A stretch of 64,000 bases of DNA from Sinorhizobium sp. B11 (GTDB lineage Bacteria; Pseudomonadota; Alphaproteobacteria; Rhizobiales; Rhizobiaceae). Position 1 is the first letter of the stretch, and each line of letters opens with the position of its first letter. The notes under the pieces were generated by a model. It ran no database searches and was not told the DNA's origin. It saw only the letters and a list, made by a program, of their open reading frames with translations. The translations under genes were made by a program, and so were the position numbers. Below, piece by piece: positions 53,514-63,086 of the stretch. Location of the stretch: NCBI GenBank assembly GCA_039725955.1, contig CP091034.1, positions 310,001-374,000 on the forward strand. Direction: 5' to 3'.

Positions 53514-55874
53514 TCAGAACTCTTCCCAATTGTCCTGGGCAACAGCCGCTGAGCCGCGAGACTGAGTAACGGCCCGTCGCGGTGCAGGAGCAGCCGCACG
53601 TGGTGCCGGAGCGGCTGCGCGTGGTGTCTGAGCGGCCGGTGCGCGCATCTGTTGCCCGGTGGCTCGCAGTGCTGCCGCGGCATTTCCCTGGCCCGCGACG
53701 CGGAAGCGGCTGACCAGTGTCTTCAGCGTCTGGGCCTCGTCGTTCAGCGTCACGCTGGCGGCGGTGGTTTCTTCGACCATCGCTGCGTTCTGCTGCGTGA
53801 CCTGATCCATCTGGTTCACGGCCTGGTTGATTTCCTTCAGGCCAATAGCCTGTTCGCTCGCAGAAGCTGAGATCTGACGGATGAGGCCGTTGATGCCCAT
53901 CACCTGCTCGGCAATCTTGTGCAGCGTCTCGCCGGCCCGACCGACGAGATCGACGCCTTCCTTGACCTGGACGGCCGATGTGTTGATGAGCGTCTTGATT
54001 TCCTTGGCGGCATTTGCCGAACGCTGGGCGAGTTCGCGCACTTCCTGCGCGACGACCGCAAAGCCCTTGCCTGCTTCCCCGGCACGGGCCGCTTCGACAC
54101 CGGCGTTCAGAGCGAGAAGGTTCGTCTGGAAGGCGATCTCGTCGATGACGCCGATGATGCGCGACACTTCCGTCGAAGACTGTTCGATGCCGTGCATGGA
54201 GGCAATCGCCTTCTGCACCACTTCACCTGATTTCTCGGCGTCTTCGCAGGCGAGATTGACGTTGTCAGCCGCCGTACGGGCATTCTCGGCGCTGGAATTG
54301 ACCTGGGCAGTCAGCTCGTTGAGTGCCGCTGCCGTCTCTTCCAGGCTCGCCGCCTGCTGCTCGGTGCGCTTGGCAAGGTCGGACGCGCTGTTGCTGATTT
54401 CGCCGGTGCCAGAGCCGATATTGACGACGCTGAGGCTCATCGTATTGATGGTTTCCTCGAGGCTCGCCAGAGCGGCATTGAAGTCCTGCTTCAGCTTGCC
54501 GTATTCGCCGGGGAATTCCTCCGTAATGCGGTGGCCGAGATTGCCCTGCGACAGTTCGGAAAGGCCCGCGCCGACGATCGACACGATATGACGCTGCAGG
54601 TTGACCGATTGCTGGCGTTCCGATTCCGAGCGGCCGCGTTCGGTTTCGGCGGCGAGGCGCTGATTGTCCGCCTCGGCTTCGAGACGCCGTGTATCGGCAA
54701 GGGCAAAGCGGAAACCTTCGAGAGCCTTGGCGACCGATCCGATTTCGTCGGCGCGGTTCTGGCCGGCGACCGTTTCGTCGTATTTACCGTCGCTCAGCGC
54801 CTTGACGCTGGAGACAAGGCCAGCGAGCGGACGCTGAACGAACGAGCGGACGGCGAAGTAGAGGGCGAGCAGTACAGCGCCGAGCACGATGATGCCGTTG
54901 ACGATCATCATGAAGGTCTGGTCCTGAACCGGCGCATTCATCGCCGCATGCGGAACGTCGACCAGCACGACCCAGTTGGCATTCAGGCCAGGAACTGGGA
55001 AGGGATAGACGACGCGGTCGAACGGATCGAGCCCATCGAAGCTGAGATTCTTGACGAGGCCGACCTTCATGGACGAAAGCGCAGCCTTTACGTCAGCCGA
55101 GCCAGGATTGTCGCCGTAGGGTTTGGACATGAGCTCGGGGCTCGGGGCAACGATCCAATTGCCGTTCTGGGCAATCAGCGTCACGCGACCGGAGCCGAAG
55201 GGGCGCAATGCCTGCACCTTGTCGGTGAGCGACTTCAACGAAATATCGACGCCTTCCACACCGATCATCTTGCCACCGGACATGACGGGATAGGCAATCG
55301 ACGTCAGCAAGGTCGGAACGTCGGTACCCTCGGCGAGGTACGGCGCAGTGATCGCGCCCTTGCCGCTATCGGCAGCAAGTTTCCACCATTCGGCAGTATA
55401 ATCGTTGTCGAAGGTCGAGAACTGGATGTCACCGGTCCTGGTCTTCGACCAGTAGGGCGTAAAGGCGCCGACTTTGTTGGTGCCTTGGTCGTTGTTGTTG
55501 GCGATCTCAGTGGTCTTGCCGTCGAATGCGCCGAGCTGCTCGCAGAACCAGCTGCCAAAGGCGAAAGCATTCTGTTCGAGGTTGGCTTTCAGAATATTGA
55601 TGATGCCCTTGCGGTCGAGGATCTTGCCCTCGTGTCCGCGCCCGACGACGCCCGACATGGTACGGGCAGCACTCGCAAGCTCGCCGACATTGGCGGCAAT
55701 CTCGTTGGCGATCGACTTGGCTTCCGAATTGGCCTGATCCAGCGTGAGGGTCTGAACGCGGCTACGGGTCTGGTCGATGAGGAAGAGGTTTGAAACGACG
55801 AGCACCAGTGCGATGGCGGCACCGGTAATGACAATGAGTTTCGCCGCAAGCGATTTCATTCTGAAAATGAACAT
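53514..55874 (-). CDS. Methyl-accepting chemotaxis protein with double Cache-type sensor and C-terminal pentapeptide
   Basis: A 786-residue transmembrane chemoreceptor. After the first helix (VITGAAIALVLVVSNLFLI) comes a periplasmic Cache-like domain of about 280 residues (PYWSKTRTGDIQFSTFDN, VPTLLTSIAYPVMSGGKMIG), a second helix (MIVNGIIVLGAVLLALYFAV), HAMP, and the signalling tip with [20 protein letters not shown]. The end is Pro/Ala-rich and then NWEEF, the pentapeptide tether that docks CheR and CheB. I chose ATG 55874, with GAGG 5 bases upstream. It is convergent with ptsN. The ligand is unknown; Cache sensors often bind amino or organic acids. Confidence 0.9.
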   Translation of the reverse strand: MFIFRMKSLAAKLIVITGAAIALVLVVSNLFLIDQTRSRVQTLTLDQANSEAKSIANEIAANVGELASAARTMSGVVGRGHEGKILDRKGIINILKANLEQNAFAFGSWFCEQLGAFDGKTTEIANNNDQGTNKVGAFTPYWSKTRTGDIQFSTFDNDYTAEWWKLAADSGKGAITAPYLAEGTDVPTLLTSIAYPVMSGGKMIGVEGVDISLKSLTDKVQALRPFGSGRVTLIAQNGNWIVAPSPELMSKPYGDNPGSADVKAALSSMKVGLVKNLSFDGLDPFDRVVYPFPVPGLNANWVVLVDVPHAAMNAPVQDQTFMMIVNGIIVLGAVLLALYFAVRSFVQRPLAGLVSSVKALSDGKYDETVAGQNRADEIGSVAKALEGFRFALADTRRLEAEADNQRLAAETERGRSESERQQSVNLQRHIVSIVGAGLSELSQGNLGHRITEEFPGEYGKLKQDFNAALASLEETINTMSLSVVNIGSGTGEISNSASDLAKRTEQQAASLEETAAALNELTAQVNSSAENARTAADNVNLACEDAEKSGEVVQKAIASMHGIEQSSTEVSRIIGVIDEIAFQTNLLALNAGVEAARAGEAGKGFAVVAQEVRELAQRSANAAKEIKTLINTSAVQVKEGVDLVGRAGETLHKIAEQVMGINGLIRQISASASEQAIGLKEINQAVNQMDQVTQQNAAMVEETTAASVTLNDEAQTLKTLVSRFRVAGQGNAAAALRATGQQMRAPAAQTPRAAAPAPRAAAPAPRRAVTQSRGSAAVAQDNWEEF

Positions 55875-56058
55875 GTGTTCCTCGGGCAGGACGCGCCGAA
55901 GGGCCATTCTTCGGCACAGCGGGTAAGGCATGCTTCGTCATGGAGCAGCCACAGGGGTTGAACCGCCTCGAAGATGGACGAGGTGCGATCTCGAGAAAGA
56001 TCGCCAGAAACCTCTTAAATTTGAATGAAATTTGCTATGTTTCGGCCGCAAAACCGGA

Positions 56059-56085
56059 ACGCCGCCCCAAAACTAGGGGTGGCGT
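56059..56085 (-). terminator. Probable terminator of rbsK
   Basis: ACGCCGCCCC and GGGGTGGCGT pair over 10 bases with one G-T step around AAAACTA. On the minus strand the tail is only weakly T-rich (TTCCGGTTTT). Confidence 0.55.
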
Positions 56086-56113
56086 TTCAAGAGTTATTCG
56101 CAGTTGGACTGGA

Positions 56114-57013
56114 CTATATTCTGTCTGCGACTTCGGCCGCGAGCGGTATAGACGGTTGTGCACCCGGCTTCAGGCAGGCGAGCGAGCCGGCGACCGCTGC
56201 GCGGCGGAGCGCCGAGTTGAAATCCAGCCCTTCATCAAGGCTTGCGGCGAAGTAACCGCAGAACGTATCGCCGGCGCCGACAGTATCGACGGGTTCGATG
56301 ACGAGGCCTTGCGCGCGGGCGATCTGACCATCCCGGATCGCGATGACGCCATCACCGCCGAGTGTGACGATCAGGGTCTGGCCGGTCTCCGCGTGAAGAC
56401 GCTCCAAAGCAGCCTCACGGTCCCCGGCACTCATGTTTTCCCGTCCCGCCAGCCGCTCGAATTCGGTCTCGTTGGCAATGACGATATCGGCGAGCCGCCC
56501 AAGGCGCGGTGCATCTGGAATGAGTGGAGCGAGATTGAGAATGCTCGTGACGCCTTTGGCGCGAGAGGTAGCAAGCGCACGCTCGACCGCTTCAACCGGA
56601 ATCTCGAGCTGCAGCATCAGGATATCGCCCTCATTCATGGCATTGACGGCAGCCTCGGCATTGGCGCCGTCGACCTTGCCATTTGCGCCGGGAATAACGG
56701 CAATCATGTTCTCACCATCGCCGCCGACGAGAATGAGGGCAGTGCCAGTCGGTCCCTCGACACGCCTGACGCGGGTAAGATCGGTGCCGGCGCCGTCGAG
56801 AAGTTCAAGCGCACCTTCGGCAAACGCGTCCTTGCCGACAGCACCCGCCATATGGACATAACGTCCTGCCCGCCGGGCGGCGAGCGCCTGGTTGGCGCCC
56901 TTGCCGCCGGCAGCCGTTGCAAAACTGTTGCCGGCAACCGTTTCGCCGGGCTTCGGCAGGCGTTCGGTCGTGGCGATGAGGTCCATGTTGATGGAGCCGA
57001 AAACTGTAATCAT
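56114..57013 (-). CDS. rbsK: Ribokinase
   Basis: Phosphorylates D-ribose to ribose-5-phosphate. The 299-residue PfkB-family protein begins MITVFGSINMDLIATTERLP, carries GGKGANQALAARRAG and the C-terminal catalytic motif VDTVGAGDTFCGYFAA. I chose ATG 57013, the conserved start; an upstream ATG at 57061 overlaps the rmuC stop by four bases. No ribose transporter lies nearby, so ribose may come from nucleoside breakdown by the hydrolase at 11907-12851. Confidence 0.92.
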   Translation of the reverse strand: MITVFGSINMDLIATTERLPKPGETVAGNSFATAAGGKGANQALAARRAGRYVHMAGAVGKDAFAEGALELLDGAGTDLTRVRRVEGPTGTALILVGGDGENMIAVIPGANGKVDGANAEAAVNAMNEGDILMLQLEIPVEAVERALATSRAKGVTSILNLAPLIPDAPRLGRLADIVIANETEFERLAGRENMSAGDREAALERLHAETGQTLIVTLGGDGVIAIRDGQIARAQGLVIEPVDTVGAGDTFCGYFAASLDEGLDFNSALRRAAVAGSLACLKPGAQPSIPLAAEVADRI

Positions 57014-57057
57014 GGCATGTCCGTCCCTTGCTTCGGGCCGCGACACTGCCGAAGCGA

Positions 57058-58281
57058 TCATTCCTCGTCAACTACCCTGAGCTTGAGCAGTCCAGTACGG
57101 CTTTCGACAGATTTGGCCGGCACCTCGTTCTCGCGCGCCGGCTTGCCGTCGCCGCCTGCCTCAAATTCCAGCGCTTCGATCTTCGCACCCCGCTTGGTGA
57201 GCTTGTCCGCCGAGGTGATGATCTGGTCCACGTCGCGCTGCGTCTGGGAAAAATGTCCCTGCAGCTTGCGTACGCGTTCGTCGAGCCGGCCGAGATCGTC
57301 CATGAGGAGGGCCACTTCTCCCTGGATGACATGCGCCTGCGCCCGCATGCGCTGGTCTTTCAGTACGGCCTGAATGACCTGGATTGACAGCATCAGGAGC
57401 GAGGGCGAGACGATGACGACCCGCGCGCGGTGAGCCTTCTGCACGATTGCCTCGAAATTTTCGTGAATTTCGGCAAAGATCGATTCCGAGGGAACGAAGA
57501 GGAAAGCCGTATCCTGTGTTTCCCCCTGAATCAGATATTTCTCGGAAATATCCTTGATATGGACTTCCATGTCGCGGCGAAACTGCTGTGCGGCGAGCTT
57601 GCCCGCATCCGGCCCGCCGGCATCGCGAATCGCATTCCAGGCTTCGAGCGGAAATTTCGCGTCGATCACCAGCGGCGGTGCACCGTTCGGCATCCGGATC
57701 GTGCAGTCCGGTCGCGAGCCATTCGAAAGCGTCTGCTGGAAAGCATAGGCGCCCATGGGCAGGCCGTCGGCGACGATCGTCTCCATGCGCGACTGGCCGA
57801 AGGCTCCACGCGTCTGCTTGTTGGAAAGAATGGCCTGCAGCCCGACGACATCCTTGGCGAGTGTCTGGATATTGCTTTGGGCGGCATCGATGACAGCCAG
57901 CCGTTCCTGTAGTTTCTGCAGGTTGTCATGCGTCGATTTCGTCTGCTCGGTCAGCGTCGAGCTCATGCGCTGCGTCATGCCATCGAGCCGCTGGTTGATC
58001 GCATGGTTGAGCTCTGCCTGCCTTGAACCGAAAACCTCGGCCATCGTCGAAATGCGTCCCTGCATCTCCGCCTGGATTTTCAGAAGCTCGGCCATACGGG
58101 CGTCGCTTTCGGCAGCACGAAGATTGGCCTCTTCGGCCTCTTCGCGGCGTATGCCGGCATTGCGCAACGCAAACACGATCGTCACGAGAATGAAGACGGC
58201 GAGCGTGCCACCGGCAAACGCAAGCACGCCAGGGCTCAGCACGGGCAGGGAAATGGTGAGTGAGTCGGATGTCATGGTCAT
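57058..58281 (-). CDS. rmuC: DNA recombination protein RmuC
   Basis: Limits inversions at short inverted repeats; it has a nuclease-like fold. The 407-residue protein has an N-terminal helix (GVLAFAGGTLAVFILVTIVF), a long coiled coil and a C-terminal RmuC domain with MPNGAPPLVIDAKFPLEAW and TQDTAFLFVPSESIFAEI. ATG 58281 or 58275 can serve as start. It precedes rbsK by 44 bases in the same direction and is divergent from the globin-coupled receptor gene. Confidence 0.9.
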   Translation of the reverse strand: MTMTSDSLTISLPVLSPGVLAFAGGTLAVFILVTIVFALRNAGIRREEAEEANLRAAESDARMAELLKIQAEMQGRISTMAEVFGSRQAELNHAINQRLDGMTQRMSSTLTEQTKSTHDNLQKLQERLAVIDAAQSNIQTLAKDVVGLQAILSNKQTRGAFGQSRMETIVADGLPMGAYAFQQTLSNGSRPDCTIRMPNGAPPLVIDAKFPLEAWNAIRDAGGPDAGKLAAQQFRRDMEVHIKDISEKYLIQGETQDTAFLFVPSESIFAEIHENFEAIVQKAHRARVVIVSPSLLMLSIQVIQAVLKDQRMRAQAHVIQGEVALLMDDLGRLDERVRKLQGHFSQTQRDVDQIITSADKLTKRGAKIEALEFEAGGDGKPARENEVPAKSVESRTGLLKLRVVDEE

Positions 58282-58398
58282 GCCGCACCATAACAAAATA
58301 ACCGTCGATATCTAGATCAAAACGTGAACAATCCCCGTTGTCCTCTGGGATGTTGTCGGGCTACCCCACTGGAATGGAAGAAAAATTAGCGACTACAC

Positions 58399-58414
58399 TT
58401 AACCATTGCTAAAC
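58399..58414 (+). promoter_or_regulatory. Candidate CtrA box upstream of the globin-coupled receptor
   Basis: TTAA-N7-TAAAC occurs here as TTAACCATTGCTAAAC, 8 of 9 matches to the CtrA consensus TTAA-N7-TTAAC and containing the half-site TTAACCAT. It lies 60 bases before the start codon. CtrA controls motility genes in Caulobacter and related bacteria. Confidence 0.5.
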
Positions 58415-58474
58415 CATATTCGCCAAATCTGGCGCGGCAATTTCCCTCCGCATCCCCGCCAGATAGAGATCCCC

Positions 58475-59974
58475 ATGACTTCCCAGCAGACCGATAATGC
58501 CCTCAGGCAGCGCCTTGACTTCATTGAGCTCGACGATGAGGCACGCAAGAACCTGCGGGAACTGCGCCCGGCAATCTCGGAGCTGCTCGGCGGCGCGCTG
58601 GACAAGTTCTATGGCAAGCTCGCCAAGACCCCGGCCGTCGCGAGCTTCTTTTCTGACAAGGCCCACATGGGTCATGCCAAGAAGCGCCAGCAGGAACATT
58701 GGGGCAATCTCTCCGGCGGCAATTTCGACCAGAGCTATGTGAATGGCGTCACAGCCGTCGGCCGCACCCATGCCCGCATCGGCCTCGAGCCGCGCTGGTA
58801 TATAGGCGGCTATGCGCTTGTCATGTCCGAGCTCGTCCGTGGTCTGATGGAAAAGCAGTGGCCTTCGCTCTTTGCCCGCCAGCAGGGAAAGACGCTCGCC
58901 GAAAAACTGACCGCCGTCATCAAGGCGGCGATGCTCGATATGGACTATTCGATTTCGGTCTATCTGGAAGCGCTTGATGAGAAGCGCCGTGTTCTGGAAG
59001 AAGAACGCGCCCGGGCCGAAGCCGATCAGGCACTGGCGCTGGAGCATTTGCGTCGTGGCCTCGAAGCTCTTTCGCGTGGTGACCTTGAAGCGACGCTTCC
59101 TTCCGATCTGCCCGGCAATTTTCGCGGGATGGCCGAGGATTACAACAGGGCCGTCAGCGCACTGCGCGATTCCTTCACCTCCGTTCGCACGACGTCCCGC
59201 CACATTCTCGAAGGCGCCGATGTGATCTCCAGGGCGGGCGACGACCTCGCCCTGCGCACTGCTCAGCAGGCCGCAGGTGTTGAGGAAAGCTCGGCCGCCC
59301 TCCAGCAGCTCTCCGTCAGCGTCAGCCAGACCGCCGCCAATGCCGAAAAGGCATCTGGCGCCGTGCGCGAAACGCAGCAGAAGGCCAAGAATTCCGGCGA
59401 ACTCGTCACCAGCGCCGTTTCGGCCATGGCAGGTATCGAGAAGTCCTCTACCGAAATCGCCAAGATTATCGGCGTCATCGACGAGATCGCTTTCCAGACC
59501 AACCTGCTGGCACTGAATGCCGGCGTCGAGGCTGCGCGTGCCGGTGATGCCGGCAAGGGCTTCGCGGTCGTCGCTCAGGAAGTCCGTCAGCTTGCCCAGC
59601 GCACGGCCGATGCCGCCAAGGAGATCAAGAACCTGATCTCCGAAAGCTCGACGCAGGTGAACGAGGGCGTCAACATTGTCAGCAGCACCGGTGAAGCGCT
59701 GAGCGACATGATCAGCCGCATCGACATCATCAACAGTTTCGTCGCCGATATCGCCGCCGCCGCCCGCGATCAGGCAACCGGCGTCAATGAGGTGAGCATC
59801 GCAATCCGCAATATGGACACGATCACGCAGCAGAATTCCGGCATGGTGGAGCGTACGTCTGCCGAAACCCGCAGGCTGAAGGATGAGGTCGAGAACCTCA
59901 TCGAGCTTCTGCAGCGTTTCCGTGCACGTGCCGAAGGCCGTCAGGCTGCCCCTGCCGCTCGCCGCGCAGCCTGA
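58475..59974 (+). CDS. Soluble globin-coupled chemoreceptor
   Basis: A 499-residue cytoplasmic receptor. Residues 10-165 form a globin-coupled sensor (protoglobin-like) domain with the proximal His99 in [19 protein letters not shown], matching the HemAT heme-binding pattern. The rest is a HAMP-like linker and a chemotaxis signalling domain with [20 protein letters not shown]; it has no membrane segment. HemAT-type receptors sense oxygen, and Sinorhizobium IcpA has the same layout. It ends [11 protein letters not shown], without a CheR/CheB pentapeptide. ATG 58475 (MTSQQTDN) gives the usual length; a longer start at 58406 is unlikely. A CtrA-like box lies upstream. Confidence 0.9.
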   Translation: MTSQQTDNALRQRLDFIELDDEARKNLRELRPAISELLGGALDKFYGKLAKTPAVASFFSDKAHMGHAKKRQQEHWGNLSGGNFDQSYVNGVTAVGRTHARIGLEPRWYIGGYALVMSELVRGLMEKQWPSLFARQQGKTLAEKLTAVIKAAMLDMDYSISVYLEALDEKRRVLEEERARAEADQALALEHLRRGLEALSRGDLEATLPSDLPGNFRGMAEDYNRAVSALRDSFTSVRTTSRHILEGADVISRAGDDLALRTAQQAAGVEESSAALQQLSVSVSQTAANAEKASGAVRETQQKAKNSGELVTSAVSAMAGIEKSSTEIAKIIGVIDEIAFQTNLLALNAGVEAARAGDAGKGFAVVAQEVRQLAQRTADAAKEIKNLISESSTQVNEGVNIVSSTGEALSDMISRIDIINSFVADIAAAARDQATGVNEVSIAIRNMDTITQQNSGMVERTSAETRRLKDEVENLIELLQRFRARAEGRQAAPAARRAA

Positions 59975-59989
59975 TAATCTCGACGAAAA

Positions 59990-60026
59990 CCGGGCAGGCG
60001 CTGCAAAAAACGCAATCCCTGCCCGG
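59990..60026 (+). terminator. Stem-loop after the globin-coupled receptor gene
   Basis: CCGGGCAGG (59990-59998) and CCTGCCCGG (60018-60026) form a 9-base perfect stem around a 19-base loop. There is no T tract, so it may be a stabilising or factor-dependent terminator. Confidence 0.5.
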
Positions 60027-60068
60027 CGGATGATTCCCTAGTGTGAAAAGATGCGTTATGGGAACGCC

Positions 60069-60584
60069 ATGACCATCAAGCCACTCATCATTCTTCCCGA
60101 CCCCCTTCTCCGTCAGGTTTCCCAGCCGATCGAGCGGGTCGACGCCGACCTGCAGCGCCTTTCCGACGACATGTTGGAAACCATGTATGATGCGCCGGGC
60201 ATCGGCCTTGCCGCGATCCAGATCGGCGTGCCGCGCCGCATGCTCGTTATCGATCTGTCGAAGGAAGGCGAGGAAAAGCAGCCGCTCATCTTCATCAATC
60301 CGGAGATCGTCCGCTCTTCGGACGAACGCTCCGTCTATGAGGAAGGTTGCCTTTCCATTCCCGACTATTATGCGGAAGTCGAGCGCCCCGCGAATGTCAC
60401 GGTCAAGTATCTTGATCGCGAAGGCAAGGAGCAGAGCGTCGAGGCTGATGGTCTTTTGGCGACATGCCTCCAGCACGAGATCGATCACTTGAATGGGGTG
60501 CTCTTCATCGATCATATTTCGCGGTTGAAGCGCGAAATGGTGATCAAGAAGTTCACCAAGGCTGCAAAGTCGAAGGTGCTCTGA
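60069..60584 (+). CDS. def: Peptide deformylase
   Basis: Removes the N-formyl group from nascent proteins. The 171-residue metalloenzyme has all three motifs: [10 protein letters not shown] (residues 45-54), EEGCLSIP (Cys ligand) and QHEIDHLNG (HEXXH ligands). It starts [20 protein letters not shown]. It forms a unit with fmt, whose product it acts on, separated by 98 bases that contain a hairpin. Confidence 0.97.
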   Translation: MTIKPLIILPDPLLRQVSQPIERVDADLQRLSDDMLETMYDAPGIGLAAIQIGVPRRMLVIDLSKEGEEKQPLIFINPEIVRSSDERSVYEEGCLSIPDYYAEVERPANVTVKYLDREGKEQSVEADGLLATCLQHEIDHLNGVLFIDHISRLKREMVIKKFTKAAKSKVL

Positions 60585-60618
60585 GAGGACCGACAGCAGC
60601 GACAAACGAAAGATTCGA

Positions 60619-60640
60619 GCGGGCTTGCTGGTGAGCCCGC
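60619..60640 (+). repeat. Hairpin between def and fmt
   Basis: GCGGGCT (60619-60625) and AGCCCGC (60634-60640) form a 7-base stem with an 8-base loop and no T tract. It may modulate readthrough into fmt. Confidence 0.4.
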
Positions 60641-60682
60641 AAACCCGTTTGAAGACGGTTGATCCTCATTTGGCGAGATAGA

Positions 60683-61618
60683 ATGTCTCTTCGTATCGTT
60701 TTCATGGGAACGCCCGACTTTTCCGTCCCGACGCTGCGCCTGCTCGTCGAGGCTGGCCATCAGATCATCGCCGTCTATACCCAGCCGCCACGGCCGGGCG
60801 GACGGCGCGGGCTTGATCTTCAGAAGTCGCCGGTGCACCAGGCGGCCGAGCTGCTCGGTCTGCCGGTCTTCACACCGATCAATTTTAAGGATCCCGAAGA
60901 ACGTGAGCGCTTCCGCGCCTTGGGTGCCGATGTCGGCGTCGTCGTTGCCTATGGCTTGCTGCTGCCCGAGGCTATCCTGACCGGCACGCTTTATGGCTGC
61001 TACAATGGCCATGCCTCGCTGCTGCCGCGCTGGCGGGGTGCTGCTCCCATCCAGCGGGCGATTATGGCTGGCGATGCCAAGACCGGCATGATGGTCATGA
61101 AGATGGATAAGGGCCTCGATACCGGCGATGTGGCGCTGACCCGTGAAGTTGAAATCGGCCCGAACATGACGGCAGGCGTATTGCACGACCGCCTGATGCA
61201 TGTCGGCGCCAAAGCGATGGCCGAGGCCATGGTCAAGCTGGAGATGGACGATTTACCACTTACGCCGCAGCCGGCCGAAGGCGTGCTCTATGCCGCCAAG
61301 ATCGACAAGGCGGAAACGCGCATCGATTTCGCCCGCGATGCCAAGGACGTTCACAACCATATCCGCGGCCTCGCACCTTTCCCAGGCGCCTGGTTCGAGC
61401 TCGTCAGCCAAGGCAAGGCGGAGCGCGTGAAGGTGCTGGGCTCGGAACTTGCGACGGGCGAGGGTATGGTTGGAACGCTTGTGACGGATGATCTCGTCGT
61501 CGCCTGCGGTATCGGTGCGGTTCGCCTCACGAAACTTCAGAAGGCCGGGGGCAAACCGCTCGCCGCGTCCGACTTCCTGCGCGGCACGCCTCTTGTTGCC
61601 GGCACAAGGCTCGCCTGA
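60683..61618 (+). CDS. fmt: Methionyl-tRNA formyltransferase
   Basis: Formylates initiator Met-tRNA. The 311-residue protein starts [20 protein letters not shown] and has the formyltransferase core [20 protein letters not shown] with catalytic Asn-His, then [17 protein letters not shown]. The C-terminal domain binds tRNA. ATG 60683 gives the conserved start. The stop codon shares one base with the truA start (TGATG), so translation is coupled. Confidence 0.97.
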   Translation: MSLRIVFMGTPDFSVPTLRLLVEAGHQIIAVYTQPPRPGGRRGLDLQKSPVHQAAELLGLPVFTPINFKDPEERERFRALGADVGVVVAYGLLLPEAILTGTLYGCYNGHASLLPRWRGAAPIQRAIMAGDAKTGMMVMKMDKGLDTGDVALTREVEIGPNMTAGVLHDRLMHVGAKAMAEAMVKLEMDDLPLTPQPAEGVLYAAKIDKAETRIDFARDAKDVHNHIRGLAPFPGAWFELVSQGKAERVKVLGSELATGEGMVGTLVTDDLVVACGIGAVRLTKLQKAGGKPLAASDFLRGTPLVAGTRLA

Positions 61619-62424
61619 TGCCGCGATACCGTATGATCGTCGAATATGACGGCGGCCCCTATGTCGGCTGGCAGAGGCAGGACAACGGACCATCGGTTCA
61701 GGGCGCAATCGAAAAGGCGATCTTCTCGGCATCGGGCGATGCCGTATCCATCCGCGGCGCGGGACGCACCGATTCCGGCGTCCACGCTATGGGGCAGGTC
61801 GTCCATGCTGACCTTTCGAAGGACTGGTCCCCCTTCAAGCTGCAGAATGCGCTGAACGCCCATCTGAGGCTCGCCGGCGAGAAAGTGGCGATCCTCGACG
61901 TGGAGGCCACGAGCGAATTCTTCGATGCCCGCTTCTCGGCGCTGCGCCGGCACTATCTCTACCGCATCATCAGCCGGCGCGCGCCGCTGGCGCTGGAGGC
62001 GGGCAAGGCATGGTGGGTGCCGAAGCTGCTCGATCACGAGCTCATGCATGCGGCCGCCCAGACGCTTGTCGGCAAACATGATTTTTCCACCTTTCGTTCG
62101 GCACACTGCCAGGCAAACAGCCCTGTGCGCACGCTCGACCGACTGGATGTGACCCGCAATGGCGAGCTGATCGAAATCCGCGCCACGGCCCAGAGCTTCC
62201 TGCACAACCAGATCCGCTCATTCGCTGGAACGCTGAAGCTTGCAGGCGAGGGCAAGTGGACGCCTGAGGACGTGCGGGCAGCACTTGAGGCGCGTGATCG
62301 CAAGGCTTGTGGCCCCGTGGCCCCGCCCGATGGGCTCTATTTCATGCAGGTGGACTATCCGGAAGTGATCATCGACCGGCGCAAACACGCGGATGAAAAC
62401 GATAACGACGACGATCTATCATGA
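61618..62424 (+). CDS. truA: tRNA pseudouridine synthase A
   Basis: Makes pseudouridine at positions 38-40 of tRNA. The 268-residue protein has the catalytic Asp in [12 protein letters not shown], and the N-terminal [20 protein letters not shown] is diagnostic. The segment [16 protein letters not shown] is the second conserved block. It is coupled to fmt and followed by a convergent hypothetical gene. Confidence 0.96.
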   Translation: MPRYRMIVEYDGGPYVGWQRQDNGPSVQGAIEKAIFSASGDAVSIRGAGRTDSGVHAMGQVVHADLSKDWSPFKLQNALNAHLRLAGEKVAILDVEATSEFFDARFSALRRHYLYRIISRRAPLALEAGKAWWVPKLLDHELMHAAAQTLVGKHDFSTFRSAHCQANSPVRTLDRLDVTRNGELIEIRATAQSFLHNQIRSFAGTLKLAGEGKWTPEDVRAALEARDRKACGPVAPPDGLYFMQVDYPEVIIDRRKHADENDNDDDLS

Positions 62425-62489
62425 TCCGGCCTGTGGCGCGCATCGGGACCTTCGTCAAAGAAGACGGTGGACTCGTCAACCCGTGCTGA

Positions 62490-63086
62490 TTACCCCGCAG
62501 AGATGCCGAGGAAGCTGAACAGATATTCTGACACTATCATCGGCGGCACCATAAGCGCCAAGGTGAGACCGCCGACCGTTAGAACTTGTCCGGGGCAGAT
62601 CATCCGCAGAACACGCGCCAGCGCGAAGATTTGTGCGAGTGCACTAACTAGGAGCAGCAATCGTACGATGTCGATTGAACCTGGCATGAAAAAGACAAGC
62701 GCCAGCAGCAATCCGTTGATGTAAGCGAGTGGCACGTTGAGCCAATTGACACCCACGATGAGAGGCGCGAAACGCTCCCCCATGCGCAAGGCATACAATA
62801 GCAGGCCAGCAATGATCAGCGGCACGATCCAGCTGCTGAGTTCGATCAGCCCTAGGCGGAAATAGAAGGTAAAACCGACATCAGCCTCTGGCGGCATCGA
62901 TCTGAGATAGCCGTCGCGCAACGTAAGCCAGGTGATTCCCGTTGGCGGCAGGCACCAGAGGATCGCCCAGAAGGAACGGTTGACACCGCGATCCGATATG
63001 TCGAGGAAGCGGAATCCGCGCGGATCGAGCTTGATCAGCAGCCAGATGCCGGCGAGATAATATTGAACCTCTCTAAAGCCCGGCAT
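62490..63086 (-). CDS. Hypothetical membrane protein, 198 residues
   Basis: I do not recognise a characterised family. The protein has about five hydrophobic segments ([76 protein letters not shown] and a shorter one near the N-terminus), so it is an inner-membrane protein. ATG 63086 lies inside the dapE frame, overlapping its stop by 14 bases; TTG 63092 is an alternative. Coupling to dapE is likely by position, and it lies just downstream of it on the minus strand. Confidence 0.7.
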   Translation of the reverse strand: MPGFREVQYYLAGIWLLIKLDPRGFRFLDISDRGVNRSFWAILWCLPPTGITWLTLRDGYLRSMPPEADVGFTFYFRLGLIELSSWIVPLIIAGLLLYALRMGERFAPLIVGVNWLNVPLAYINGLLLALVFFMPGSIDIVRLLLLVSALAQIFALARVLRMICPGQVLTVGGLTLALMVPPMIVSEYLFSFLGISAG

